A stretch of DNA of 32,984 nucleotides. Source: Mycolicibacterium vaccae NBRC 14118 = CIP 105934 (GTDB taxonomy: Bacteria; Actinomycetota; Actinomycetes; Mycobacteriales; Mycobacteriaceae). The stretch covers positions 1 to 32,984 of the forward strand of contig NZ_BCRS01000059.1 in assembly GCF_001552715.1 (NCBI RefSeq), written 5' to 3'. The first letter of the stretch is position 1; the number at the start of each line of letters is the position of its first letter. This document shows positions 1 to 6,263 of the stretch, piece after piece. Position numbers and translations under genes: made by a program. Below the pieces are notes generated by a model. The model was given only the letters and a program-made list of their open reading frames with translations. It was not told the DNA's origin and ran no database searches.

Positions 1-1
1 G

Positions 2-880
2 CCGGCCCGCGAGGCCGAGCGTGGCGCCGAGGTCGCGCAGGTGGCGCCGCGGCCTGTGCCATCAAGACCGGCCTCGCCGCTACCGCCGTCGCCCCCGCCG
101 AGTGCTCAGCCCCGGCTGGCCGCCGATCCTGTCGCGCTCGTCGACCACCTGGTCGCCGACGAGCGCACGTTGCGCGACCCATCGGCGTCAGAGGCTGATC
201 TGCTTGCCGCCGCACGCCGCCAGCAGGTGGCCTACCGGGTGCTCGGGCGTCATCCTGAATGGGACGCGGTGGTGCGGCCGCGGGTGCCGGGACCGCTGTT
301 GGAGGTCTACGACCGCAACGTCGACGCCCGCAGGCAGTTGACCGCGATGAGCACGGGTCGGGGTAAGCCGACCCTGCCGGCGTGGCGGATCGAGCCGCCG
401 GCGCCGGCGCCGGAACTGGTGGGGTACTACCGCGAGTCCGAGGCCGGCTCCGGGGTGGCATGGAACTATCTGGCCGCCATCAACCTGGTCGAAACCGCGT
501 TCGGGCGGATCGCCGGGGTCAGCACGGCGGGTGCGCAGGGGCCGATGCAATTCCTGCCCTCGACATTCGCGTCGTACGGCGCAGGCGGCGACATCACCGC
601 GGAGCGCGACAGCATCATGGCCGCCGGCCGGTTCCTCGCCGCGCACGGCTTCGCGCGCGACCGCGAAGCTGCGCTCTACCGGTACAACAACTCGAACAAC
701 TACGTGCGGGCCGTCACCCAATACGCGACGCTGATCGCCGCGGATCCCGTGGCGTTTGCCGGCTACTACCGGTGGGACGTCTACTACAACTCGAGCGCCG
801 GCGACGTGGTTCTGCCGGTGGGCTACGCGGCGGCCGAGCCCATCCGCGTCGAGGACTATCTGGCCCGCCACCCGCAGTAG
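2..880 (+). CDS. Secreted/periplasmic lytic transglycosylase-like protein, 5' end missing
   Basis: Likely a peptidoglycan-cleaving lytic transglycosylase (SLT/lysozyme-like fold) acting outside the membrane. The C-terminal half shows the family pattern: a candidate catalytic Glu in LVETAFGRI (codon at 491), then GAQGPMQFLPSTF and a late YRYNNSNNYVRAV helix. The preceding ~110 residues are Pro/Ala-rich and then helical, as in a linker to an N-terminal signal or anchor. The frame is open to the left edge with no stop, so the usable GTG at 41 is probably internal and the real start, with any signal peptide, lies outside the window. It ends at TAG 878-880. The substrate is inferred from the fold only; no LysM or other wall-binding domain is visible here. 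Confidence 0.8.
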   Translation, partial: PAREAERGAEVAQVAPRPVPSRPASPLPPSPPPSAQPRLAADPVALVDHLVADERTLRDPSASEADLLAAARRQQVAYRVLGRHPEWDAVVRPRVPGPLLEVYDRNVDARRQLTAMSTGRGKPTLPAWRIEPPAPAPELVGYYRESEAGSGVAWNYLAAINLVETAFGRIAGVSTAGAQGPMQFLPSTFASYGAGGDITAERDSIMAAGRFLAAHGFARDREAALYRYNNSNNYVRAVTQYATLIAADPVAFAGYYRWDVYYNSSAGDVVLPVGYAAAEPIRVEDYLARHPQ

Positions 881-1034
881 ATGTGCGGCCACCCCGATCG
901 CCGCTGAAAGCCGGAAGAGCTCGTCGGGGGAAACACAGGGCGGCGCAGGAACCCGGTGACCCGAATCCGGGGAAACCGGCACGCCGCGGCCGGTGCGGGA
1001 GGACACTCCGAGGCATCTCATCCGGGGGGAGCCC
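881..1034 (+). promoter_or_regulatory. Untranslated leader with possible structured RNA
   Basis: This 154-base gap precedes the secreted protein starting at 1035. It is unusually rich in short complementary G/C blocks. The piece at 949-970 (GGAA, then CCGGTGA, then CGAATCCGGGG) resembles the B12-box region of cobalamin riboswitches, but with extra bases in the loop. The later conserved parts of that riboswitch are not convincing. A c-di-AMP (ydaO) switch was also considered because of the neighbouring wall hydrolase, but its diagnostic 3' motif is absent. I call it only a candidate structured leader. Confidence 0.2.
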
Positions 1035-2606
1035 ATGGAGATCTCGGTGCGGCCCACGCTCAAGCTCGCAGGCGCAGCGCTCAGCGCGAGCACCATCGCG
1101 CTGGCTGTGGGGGTAGCCCCGCCGCCTGATATCTGGCACCCGCAACACAACGAACGCATCGCCGTGCAGGCCGCCGTCCCGGCGCAGCCGCCGATGTCGC
1201 TGACCGCTTCCGACCTGCGATTGATGGCTGCGGCGCAGGCGCTGGTGTTGGATCCCACGCCAACGCTCGTTCCGACCCCCTCGTTGATCGCACTGGCCAA
1301 CGCCATCGACAACGCCTATGAGGCAATCGAGCCGTGGGTCCGTTACGGATTCGAGGTCGCCTCCGACGTCGTCGCCTGGATTCCGTGGGTGGGAATCTTC
1401 GCCAACCAGATCATGGTCGTCTACAACTTCGCGGAGTCGCTGATCAACAGCGGGGTCTTCAACAGCACCGACTGGCTCCGCGGCGATGGGTCGGCGCTCA
1501 AGAACGTGGCGGACTGGGTGGTCGACCTCGGCCTGGCGGTGGTGTGGTTGGGCATCGACGAGGTGGGTGCGTGGATTCCGTTGCCGCCGATAGGTTTCTA
1601 CCCTCCGCGCCCGCCGGCGGCCGACCTCCCGGAAGGCTTCCTCGGCGATGCCGTGGTCGGGGCGTCGCATCTTCTTGCCGACGTGTCCAACGGCATCTGG
1701 AACATCTGGGAACCGATCCGTGGTGGCATCGACCGGACCGTCGGCGCGGTCAGCGATCTCCTGGATGCGGTCTCGTGGGTGCCGTTCGTGCCATTGATCA
1801 ACGTCGAACTGACCGCGGGCTGGGACCTGATCGCCGGCGGGGTCGACGCGCTCACCGGATTCGCGCACGACATGATCAACGCCGGCGATCAGTTCGTCAC
1901 CGACGCGATCCACGGTGCCGGGCTGGTCGCCGCGATCATCAACGCGTTCGACAACACCGTCGACTCCATCGCCGACCGCGCCGGTCAGGCATGGCAGGCC
2001 GTCGTCGACTGGGTGCAGGCCCAGGTCGACTTCTTCCTCGCTCCGTTCGGCGCGGCCGTCGAGCAGGCCCCACCGCCGATCGTCGAGACAGCCGACCCGC
2101 AGAACTCCCGACAATCGCTGACGCTCAGCGCAGCCGTGACCGTCGGATCCACTGACGACGCGGTCACGGCGGATCGAAAGGGGGCAGAGGCGTCGGGCAG
2201 CGCCGAAGGCGCAGTTCCCGACACGGTGGATCTGTCGCAGCCGCCGGAGGAAACCGCTGAGGAACAGCCGGTCCCGGACGAAGACGTCACGACGCCGGAC
2301 GCCGGGACAGTGCCGGTGCCGGCCGCCGACGGAGCACCGATCGAAGAGGTCGGACCCGCCGATGACGACATCCTCGGGGAAGTGGGCGAGGGCACACTGG
2401 ACGAGGCCGACGACGGCGGGACGGTCGAGGAGACGTCCGGCACCAAGGACGCCGGGGACGACGTCGAAGCCACCGAAGATGCCGAGCCCGCCACCGAGAC
2501 CACAGCGCCGGACTCTCCTCGCGCACGCGGCTCATCGGCCGACCCGGGAGCCCAAGCTCCCCCCGGCGGGGCGGAGGCCGCGGGCGGTGCGAGGGACGCC
2601 GCGTGA
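1035..2606 (+). CDS. Large exported or surface protein of unknown function with acidic Pro/Glu-rich tail
   Basis: A 523-residue protein I do not recognise by family name. ATG 1035 is chosen because a GGGGGGAG purine run sits just upstream and the protein then begins with a basic-hydrophobic leader (KLAGAALSASTIALAVGVA), like a signal peptide. The GTG at 993 would add a non-signal extension. Residues ~60-350 are rich in Trp and aromatic, Pro-flanked segments (AWIPWVGIF, SWVPFVPLINVELTAGWDLI) that look like amphipathic or membrane-surface helices, reminiscent of hydrophobic modules in PE/PPE-type and related mycobacterial proteins. From about residue 350 (base ~2090) to the end it is low complexity, acidic and Thr/Pro/Ala-rich, probably disordered. 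There are no catalytic motifs and no Cys pairs. Function unknown; cell-envelope location is inferred. Confidence 0.75.
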   Translation: MEISVRPTLKLAGAALSASTIALAVGVAPPPDIWHPQHNERIAVQAAVPAQPPMSLTASDLRLMAAAQALVLDPTPTLVPTPSLIALANAIDNAYEAIEPWVRYGFEVASDVVAWIPWVGIFANQIMVVYNFAESLINSGVFNSTDWLRGDGSALKNVADWVVDLGLAVVWLGIDEVGAWIPLPPIGFYPPRPPAADLPEGFLGDAVVGASHLLADVSNGIWNIWEPIRGGIDRTVGAVSDLLDAVSWVPFVPLINVELTAGWDLIAGGVDALTGFAHDMINAGDQFVTDAIHGAGLVAAIINAFDNTVDSIADRAGQAWQAVVDWVQAQVDFFLAPFGAAVEQAPPPIVETADPQNSRQSLTLSAAVTVGSTDDAVTADRKGAEASGSAEGAVPDTVDLSQPPEETAEEQPVPDEDVTTPDAGTVPVPAADGAPIEEVGPADDDILGEVGEGTLDEADDGGTVEETSGTKDAGDDVEATEDAEPATETTAPDSPRARGSSADPGAQAPPGGAEAAGGARDAA

Positions 2607-2698
2607 GACGCGACCAGACCGTCACCGCCCACGAAACCAGGCCGATCCGCGGCTTCGGAGTCCTACGATGTGTTCACGCGCAGGGTCGGGGACCGGTC

Positions 2699-2705
2699 AA
2701 GGAGG
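2699..2705 (+). promoter_or_regulatory. Strong Shine-Dalgarno deciding the start of the small secreted protein
   Basis: AAGGAGG lies 8 bases before ATG 2714. It fixes the start at 2714 even though the frame is open further upstream to 2603. Confidence 0.85.
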
Positions 2706-2713
2706 ACCCTACG

Positions 2714-3001
2714 ATGCGGCACAGAATTCGTCGTGCAGTGATCGTCGCGGCGGCGGCGTCGGCTCCGCTCGCCGCGCTGGTGGCGGTCCCGCCGGGCGTC
2801 GCCCAGGCCGCCGAGTGTGGAGTGGGGACGGTCTATGACGCGCCGTCGAACACCTGCGTCGCCGCGCCGCTTCCCCCGGCGCCGCTCCCTCCTCCACCCC
2901 CGCCTCCACCGCCACCCCCATGGAACGGCGATCCGACACCGGGCTTCTCGATCGGCATCTGCGCGCCGATCCCGTTCGTGTCGCTGTGCACAGGGATTTG
3001 A
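2714..3001 (+). CDS. Small secreted Pro-rich protein with four cysteines
   Basis: A 95-residue protein. It has a clear Sec signal peptide: a basic start (MRHRIRR), an Ala/Val-rich core and a likely cleavage after VAQA, before AECGVG. The mature chain is about 60 residues and contains an unbroken run of 11 prolines (about residues 59-69), flanked by two Cys on each side (ECG, TCV / GIC, SLC). This would suit two disulfides bracketing a rigid poly-Pro stalk. It is preceded by a near-perfect ribosome site and lies just after the larger exported protein, so the two may be co-expressed. Small Pro-rich exported proteins are common in mycobacteria, but I do not recognise this family and assign no function. 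Confidence 0.8.
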   Translation: MRHRIRRAVIVAAAASAPLAALVAVPPGVAQAAECGVGTVYDAPSNTCVAAPLPPAPLPPPPPPPPPPPWNGDPTPGFSIGICAPIPFVSLCTGI

Positions 3002-3072
3002 CGGGACCACCCGGCGGGCGCGGGGCGGCACTGCCCGCAGGTGGCGATGCTCCGGCCACGCCGACCGATGGC

Positions 3073-3078
3073 TAGTCT
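3073..3078 (+). promoter_or_regulatory. Probable -10 element of a leaderless transcript
   Basis: TAGTCT fits the mycobacterial TANNNT -10 consensus and ends 6 bases before ATG 3085. Transcription would begin at or next to the start codon. No Shine-Dalgarno is present. No clear -35 was identified. Confidence 0.5.
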
Positions 3079-3084
3079 GAGGTG

Positions 3085-3717
3085 ATGGCTGAGTCGATAT
3101 CCGCGAAGCGCGCCGCTGACGCAGTAGCGAATTTTCTTGCTGCTCAGCGGTACACGCGTGACGAGGTGTTCAGCGAACCCAGCCCGGTTCCCGAGCAGCC
3201 TGGCGTCCACGGCTGGTGGTTCCGCACCATCCCGGGTGACATCGACGTCTCGGGCTGCGAACAGCGCGACGGCTGGACCCTGCTCTACGTCGGCATCACC
3301 TCTGGGCCGCCCCGCGCGGACGGCAAACCGCGGGTGCCGCAGGACCTCCGCAAACGCATCCGCTACCACTTCGGGGCGGGCAACGCCAGTGCGGACGGTT
3401 CCACGCTGCGCAAATCGCTCGGGGTCCTGCTCGGTGGCGAGCTCGGTTTCGCGTTGCGCCGGATCGGGTCGGGCAAGCGTCAGACGTTTGCCGGCGGCGA
3501 AGCCGTGCTGACGCACTGGATGGCCGAGAACGCCACGGTGTCCTGGGTGCTGCACCCGGAGCCGTGGCATCTGGAGCGCAAGCTGATCAACGCGCTCGAT
3601 CTGCCGCTGAACTTCCAGGACAACGACCGGAATGCGTTCGCCCCTGAGCTCAAGAGGCTGCGCAAGGAAGCGGCCGTGAAGGCGGGCAAGATGCGTGTGC
3701 TCGCGGAGTGGTCGTAG
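3085..3717 (+). CDS. GIY-YIG-like domain protein
   Basis: A 210-residue cytosolic protein resembling the GIY-YIG endonuclease superfamily. WTLLYVGIT (Tyr near residue 68) matches the GIY...YIG strand pair. LRKRIRYHF follows at about the position of the family's conserved Arg, and EPWHLERKLINALDLPLN supplies the late Glu and Asn seen in small bacterial members. Activity on DNA is not established for such stand-alone proteins; roles in repair or nucleic-acid processing are only inferred. The start is ATG 3085; a GTG three bases earlier (3082) is the alternative. A TANNNT element immediately upstream suggests leaderless expression. The neighbours are unrelated in function. Confidence 0.7.
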   Translation: MAESISAKRAADAVANFLAAQRYTRDEVFSEPSPVPEQPGVHGWWFRTIPGDIDVSGCEQRDGWTLLYVGITSGPPRADGKPRVPQDLRKRIRYHFGAGNASADGSTLRKSLGVLLGGELGFALRRIGSGKRQTFAGGEAVLTHWMAENATVSWVLHPEPWHLERKLINALDLPLNFQDNDRNAFAPELKRLRKEAAVKAGKMRVLAEWS

Positions 3718-3774
3718 CTTCTCGCGCACGAAAACGCCGCGCGCCCGAAGCCCGGAGGTGCGAGGCTTGCTGCC

Positions 3775-4437
3775 GTGCCGCAGCCCTCGACCAGAATCAC
3801 ACGCCTCGCCGAAAAGCAGAGCGCGTCTCGCGCGGACCTCGACGCGCTGCTCGATGCCACGCCGCTGGCGACGATAGCCCTGGTGCGGGACGGCCATCCC
3901 GTGGTCTTTCCCACCGGATTCGCCCGCATCGAGGACTCGCTCGTCATTCACGGCTCCACCGGATCGCCGTGGCTGCGGGCAGTCGCCGAGGGTGCTCCGG
4001 TGGCAGTGTCGGTGACGACGCTGGACGGAGTCGTGGTGGCGCGCAGCGCATTCGAGTCGTCGTTCCACTACCGCAGCGCGGTGCTGTTCGGGACCTTCGA
4101 GGCAGTGGCCGCCGAGCAGGAGGTCGCATATCTGGAAGCCCTGACCGACGCGTTCATTCCGGGCCGGGTGGCCGAGCTGCGACCCAGCAGCCGTAGGGAG
4201 CTGGCCGCGACCATGGCGCTGCGGCTTGAGATCGGCGACGACAACTGGTCCCTGAAGGTCAGTGACGGCTGGCCCGATGATCCGGACGAGGACGTCGCGG
4301 CGGGCGCCTGGGCGGGGGTGGTGCCGTTGAGCACCCACTACGGCGAGGCTCGGCGTGCCCCGGACTGCCCCGGTGACGTGCCGAGGCCGCCGTCGGTGCT
4401 GGCAATGGTCGGGGAACGGGTCAATCGCAGACCGTAG
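3775..4437 (+). CDS. Pyridoxamine 5'-phosphate oxidase-like flavin/F420-binding split-barrel protein
   Basis: A 220-residue protein of the PNPOx-like split-barrel superfamily, which binds FMN or F420 at a dimer interface. Visible hallmarks are the early helix and strand (ALLDATPLATIALVRDGHPVVFPTGFAR), the barrel strand DSLVIHGSTGSPWLRAV, VAVSVTTLDGVVVARSAFESSFHYRSAVLFGTFE and the C-terminal WAGVVPLSTHYGEARRAPDC. This pattern is common in actinobacterial 'flavin-nucleotide-binding' proteins of unknown substrate. The start is GTG 3775, with GAGG at 3762-3765; no ATG fits. The next gene is an ArsR regulator with its own operator, so this is probably a separate transcript. Confidence 0.75.
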   Translation: MPQPSTRITRLAEKQSASRADLDALLDATPLATIALVRDGHPVVFPTGFARIEDSLVIHGSTGSPWLRAVAEGAPVAVSVTTLDGVVVARSAFESSFHYRSAVLFGTFEAVAAEQEVAYLEALTDAFIPGRVAELRPSSRRELAATMALRLEIGDDNWSLKVSDGWPDDPDEDVAAGAWAGVVPLSTHYGEARRAPDCPGDVPRPPSVLAMVGERVNRRP

Positions 4438-4448
4438 GCGTCTCCTTG

Positions 4449-4486
4449 CGATACATCCTTTCCTGAATACAGGAACCGATGTATCG
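4449..4486 (+). promoter_or_regulatory. Nested perfect palindrome, probable ArsR-family operator/promoter
   Basis: Two inverted repeats share the same centre (4467.5). The outer arms are CGATACATC (4449-4457) and GATGTATCG (4478-4486). The inner arms are TTCCTG (4460-4465) and CAGGAA (4470-4475), separated by AATA. Only the two base pairs between the arm sets (4458/4477 and 4459/4476) fail to match. The dyad sits directly on the start of the ArsR gene, as expected for an autoregulated metal repressor. TATCGT (4482-4487) inside the right arm also fits a -10, so repressor binding would block polymerase. Confidence 0.75.
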
Positions 4487-4838
4487 TTGTGGAATGCATA
4501 CGGCCGCCCACACCGATGCGCTGGCACGGTTCGGACACGCGCTCTCCGATTCGACCAGGACACGAATACTGTTGAGCCTCAACCAGGAACCGGGTTACCC
4601 GGCCGAGCTGGCCGACCGCCTCGGGGTGTCGCGGCAGATCCTGTCGAATCACCTGGCGTGTCTGCGGGGATGCGGGCTCGTCATCGCGGTGCCGGAAGGC
4701 CGCCGGGCACGCTACGAGCTGGCCGACCCGCGCATCGGCCACGCCCTCGACGACCTGATGGGGTTGGTGCTCGCCGTCGACCCGGACTGCGTCTGCCCCG
4801 GGACCGACGGCCGGCCCTGCGGATGCGGGTGCGAATGA
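4479..4838 (+). CDS. ArsR/SmtB-family metal-sensing repressor, CmtR-like
   Basis: A 119-residue winged-helix repressor that should release DNA on binding Cd(II)/Pb(II) or a similar thiophilic metal. The recognition region is VSRQILSNHLACLRGCG. Cys61 and Cys65 correspond to Cys57 and Cys61 of M. tuberculosis CmtR, and the C-terminal Cys104/Cys106 cover CmtR Cys102. Extra Cys at 114, 116 and 118 make a Cys-rich tail that CmtR lacks. Two starts are possible. ATG 4479 gives MYRCGM, which matches the MLTCEM start of CmtR as I recall it. ATG 4494 would place the start 6 bases after the -10-like TATCGT and outside the operator. The stop overlaps the next start (ATGA), so the repressor and transporter are co-translated. 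Confidence 0.88.
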   Translation: MYRCGMHTAAHTDALARFGHALSDSTRTRILLSLNQEPGYPAELADRLGVSRQILSNHLACLRGCGLVIAVPEGRRARYELADPRIGHALDDLMGLVLAVDPDCVCPGTDGRPCGCGCE

Positions 4839-5452
4839 GTGCCCCGGCAGAGTCGCGGCGTGTCGTCCTGGCCCGGCGGATCCGCTGGTTCGTCGCCGCC
4901 ACCATCACCTACAACGTCATCGAAGCTGCGGTAGCGCTGCTCGAGGGGGCGCGGGTGTCGTCCACGGCGCTGATCGGTTTCGGACTGGACTCCGTCATCG
5001 AGGTCTCGTCGGCAGCAGCCGTGGCCTGGCAGTTCGCCGGCCGTGACCCCGAGGCGCGGGAGAAGGCCGCACTGCGTGTCATCGCGTTCTCGTTCTTCGC
5101 GCTGGCCGCCTACGTCACCGTGGACGCGGTCCGCTCGTTGCTCGGCGCGGGGGAGCCGCAGCCCTCGGCCATCGGAATCGCCCTGGCCTCAGTCAGTTTG
5201 GTGATCATGCCGGTGCTGTCCTACGCCCAGCGCCGGGCCGGCCGGGAACTCGGCTCACTGTCGGCGGTGGCCGATTCCAAACAGACCCTACTGTGCACCT
5301 ACCTCTCGGCGGTGCTGCTCATCGGACTGGTTCTCAACAGCGCCTTCGGCTGGTCGTGGGCCGACCCTGCCGCCGGACTGGTGATCGCGGCCGTCGCAGT
5401 CAGGGAAGGCCGCGAGGCATGGAAAGGCCGGGCCTGCTGCGGCCACTGCTGA
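4835..5452 (+). CDS. Short CDF-type cation efflux membrane protein
   Basis: A 205-residue integral membrane protein resembling the transmembrane part of cation diffusion facilitators. Hydrophobic segments lie near residues 17-37, 43-66, 82-102, 110-130, 143-168 and 174-190. The TM2 signature appears as GLDSVIE (Asp52, Glu56). The TM5 site reads ADSKQT, with Asp147 but Thr where the second acidic or His ligand is usual. TM6 has WADPAAGLVIA. The usual ~80-residue cytosolic C-terminal domain is missing; instead the chain ends in CCGHC, a candidate metal-binding tail. The start ATG overlaps the repressor stop by 4 bases. Export of the metal sensed by the repressor is inferred from the operon. Confidence 0.82.
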   Translation: MSAPAESRRVVLARRIRWFVAATITYNVIEAAVALLEGARVSSTALIGFGLDSVIEVSSAAAVAWQFAGRDPEAREKAALRVIAFSFFALAAYVTVDAVRSLLGAGEPQPSAIGIALASVSLVIMPVLSYAQRRAGRELGSLSAVADSKQTLLCTYLSAVLLIGLVLNSAFGWSWADPAAGLVIAAVAVREGREAWKGRACCGHC

Positions 5453-5481
5453 GTCGGCCCAGGGGTCCCGCACCTCGGAGG

Positions 5482-5628
5482 TCAGGTGGGGTCGGAGTCC
5501 ATCGCATAGGGCGGCCCGAGGAATCTGCGAGCCATCTCCAACTCCGCTTCGGCGTCTTTGAGCGGCCAGTGCCACAGTGCGAGGAACCCGGGCATGGGGA
5601 GCGCCGCATGGATTCTGGCACCCGTAGG
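5482..5628 (-). other. Possible C-terminal remnant of an unidentified minus-strand gene
   Basis: Reading leftward, an open frame of about 49 codons ends at a TGA (5482-5484), just past the transporter gene on the other strand. It gives a natural-looking, Trp-containing peptide (GFLALWHWPLKDAEAELEMA...), with high GC at third codon positions. It loses sense about where the P450 remnant begins on the plus strand. I could not identify the family. It may be chance, or the tail of a gene whose front was deleted together with the P450 front. Confidence 0.2.
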
Positions 5629-5983
5629 GACATTCAAGAGCAGGTCCGCAGCCGCCCCGAGCTGCTGGGCGCGTTCATCGAAGAGAAGCTGCGTGCCTGC
5701 CGATTCGCGCCTGCTCTTGTTGTGGGGTGCTGCCAACCGCGATCCCGAGCAGTTCCACGACGCCGGCGAGTTTCGCCTCGACCGCAGCGGCGCCAAAGGC
5801 CATATGGCATTCGGCAAGGGCGCACACTTCTGCGTGGGGGCGGCGCTGGCACGCCTGGAGGCGCGGATCGCCCTGCGGATGCTCCTCGGACAGACCACCT
5901 GGATCGAGGCCGTTGACGTGGGGCGATGGCTGCCCAGCATCCTGGTTCGCCGGCTCGAGCGACTCCAGCTGGCGCTCACCTGA
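5629..5983 (+). pseudogene. Cytochrome P450 C-terminal remnant, deleted and frameshifted
   Basis: The heme-binding end of a P450 survives. FGKGAHFCVGAALARLEARIAL (about bases 5810-5875) fits the FxxGxHxCxG cysteine loop, and WGAANRDPEQFHDAGEFRLDR precedes it. A separate piece, QVRSRPELLGAFIEEKLR (5638-5691), lies one frame earlier and matches the segment ending in the ExxR helix, though the ExxR itself reads EEKLR. The ~30-40 residues that normally join these two pieces are absent, and the frame changes at about 5692. The N-terminal ~250 residues are gone. The result cannot make a working monooxygenase. No complete P450 copy lies nearby. Confidence 0.82.
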
Positions 5984-6089
5984 GTGGTCGCGCGGAACTT
6001 CCCGAGACTCCGCGCTGAGGTACCGCGCTGGGTGAGCAACTCGGTCACTCCGGGCGAATGTGATTTGCGACCTGCGCTGGCGTGATGGG
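5984..6089. other. Gene-free spacer between the P450 remnant and the tRNA
   Basis: No gene, clear hairpin or promoter could be supported here. Together with the pseudogene and the doubtful minus-strand remnant, it makes bases 5453-6089 a stretch without any intact gene. Confidence 0.5.
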
Positions 6090-6162
6090 TGCCCCCGGCA
6101 GGATTCGAACCTGCGGCCTTCTGCTCCGGAGGCAGACGCTCTATCCCCTGAGCTACGGGGGC
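6090..6162 (-). tRNA. tRNA-Arg, anticodon CCG
   Basis: On the minus strand, 73 bases fold as a complete cloverleaf. The acceptor arms are GCCCCCG/CGGGGGC and the D arm GCTC/GAGC. The anticodon arm is TCTGC-CTCCGGA-GCAGA, giving anticodon CCG, which reads CGG. The T arm is GCAGG-TTCGAAT-CCTGC, followed by discriminator A. CCA is not encoded; the bases that follow are CCC. It lies divergently upstream of argS, the enzyme that charges it. CGG is a frequent Arg codon in high-GC genomes. Confidence 0.95.
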
Positions 6163-6225
6163 GCTTGCTGTACAGCTGCGCCGTTGGGCGTGGATAGCGT
6201 AGCGCATGCCCGGACCGGAAACGGA

Positions 6226-6255
6226 TTCGGTCGTGAACAGCCCAGACCATAGGAT
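6226..6255 (+). promoter_or_regulatory. Possible argS promoter, near-leaderless
   Basis: TAGGAT (6250-6255) fits the TANNNT -10 and ends 8 bases before the GTG start at 6264. A weak -35 (TTCGGT, 6226-6231) is 18 bases further upstream. No Shine-Dalgarno is present. Confidence 0.45.
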
Positions 6256-6263
6256 GGTTCCCC

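Noticed and set aside
714..2114. A 466-codon minus-strand frame over the transglycosylase and exported protein
   Set aside because: Repetitive Asp/Arg/His/Val composition and no recognisable domain; the plus-strand genes have signal peptides and ribosome sites.
5293..5628. Plus-strand frame before the P450 remnant as part of the P450
   Set aside because: The residues between 5293 and 5628 do not resemble a P450 and overlap the end of the transporter gene; recognisable P450 sequence begins only near 5629.
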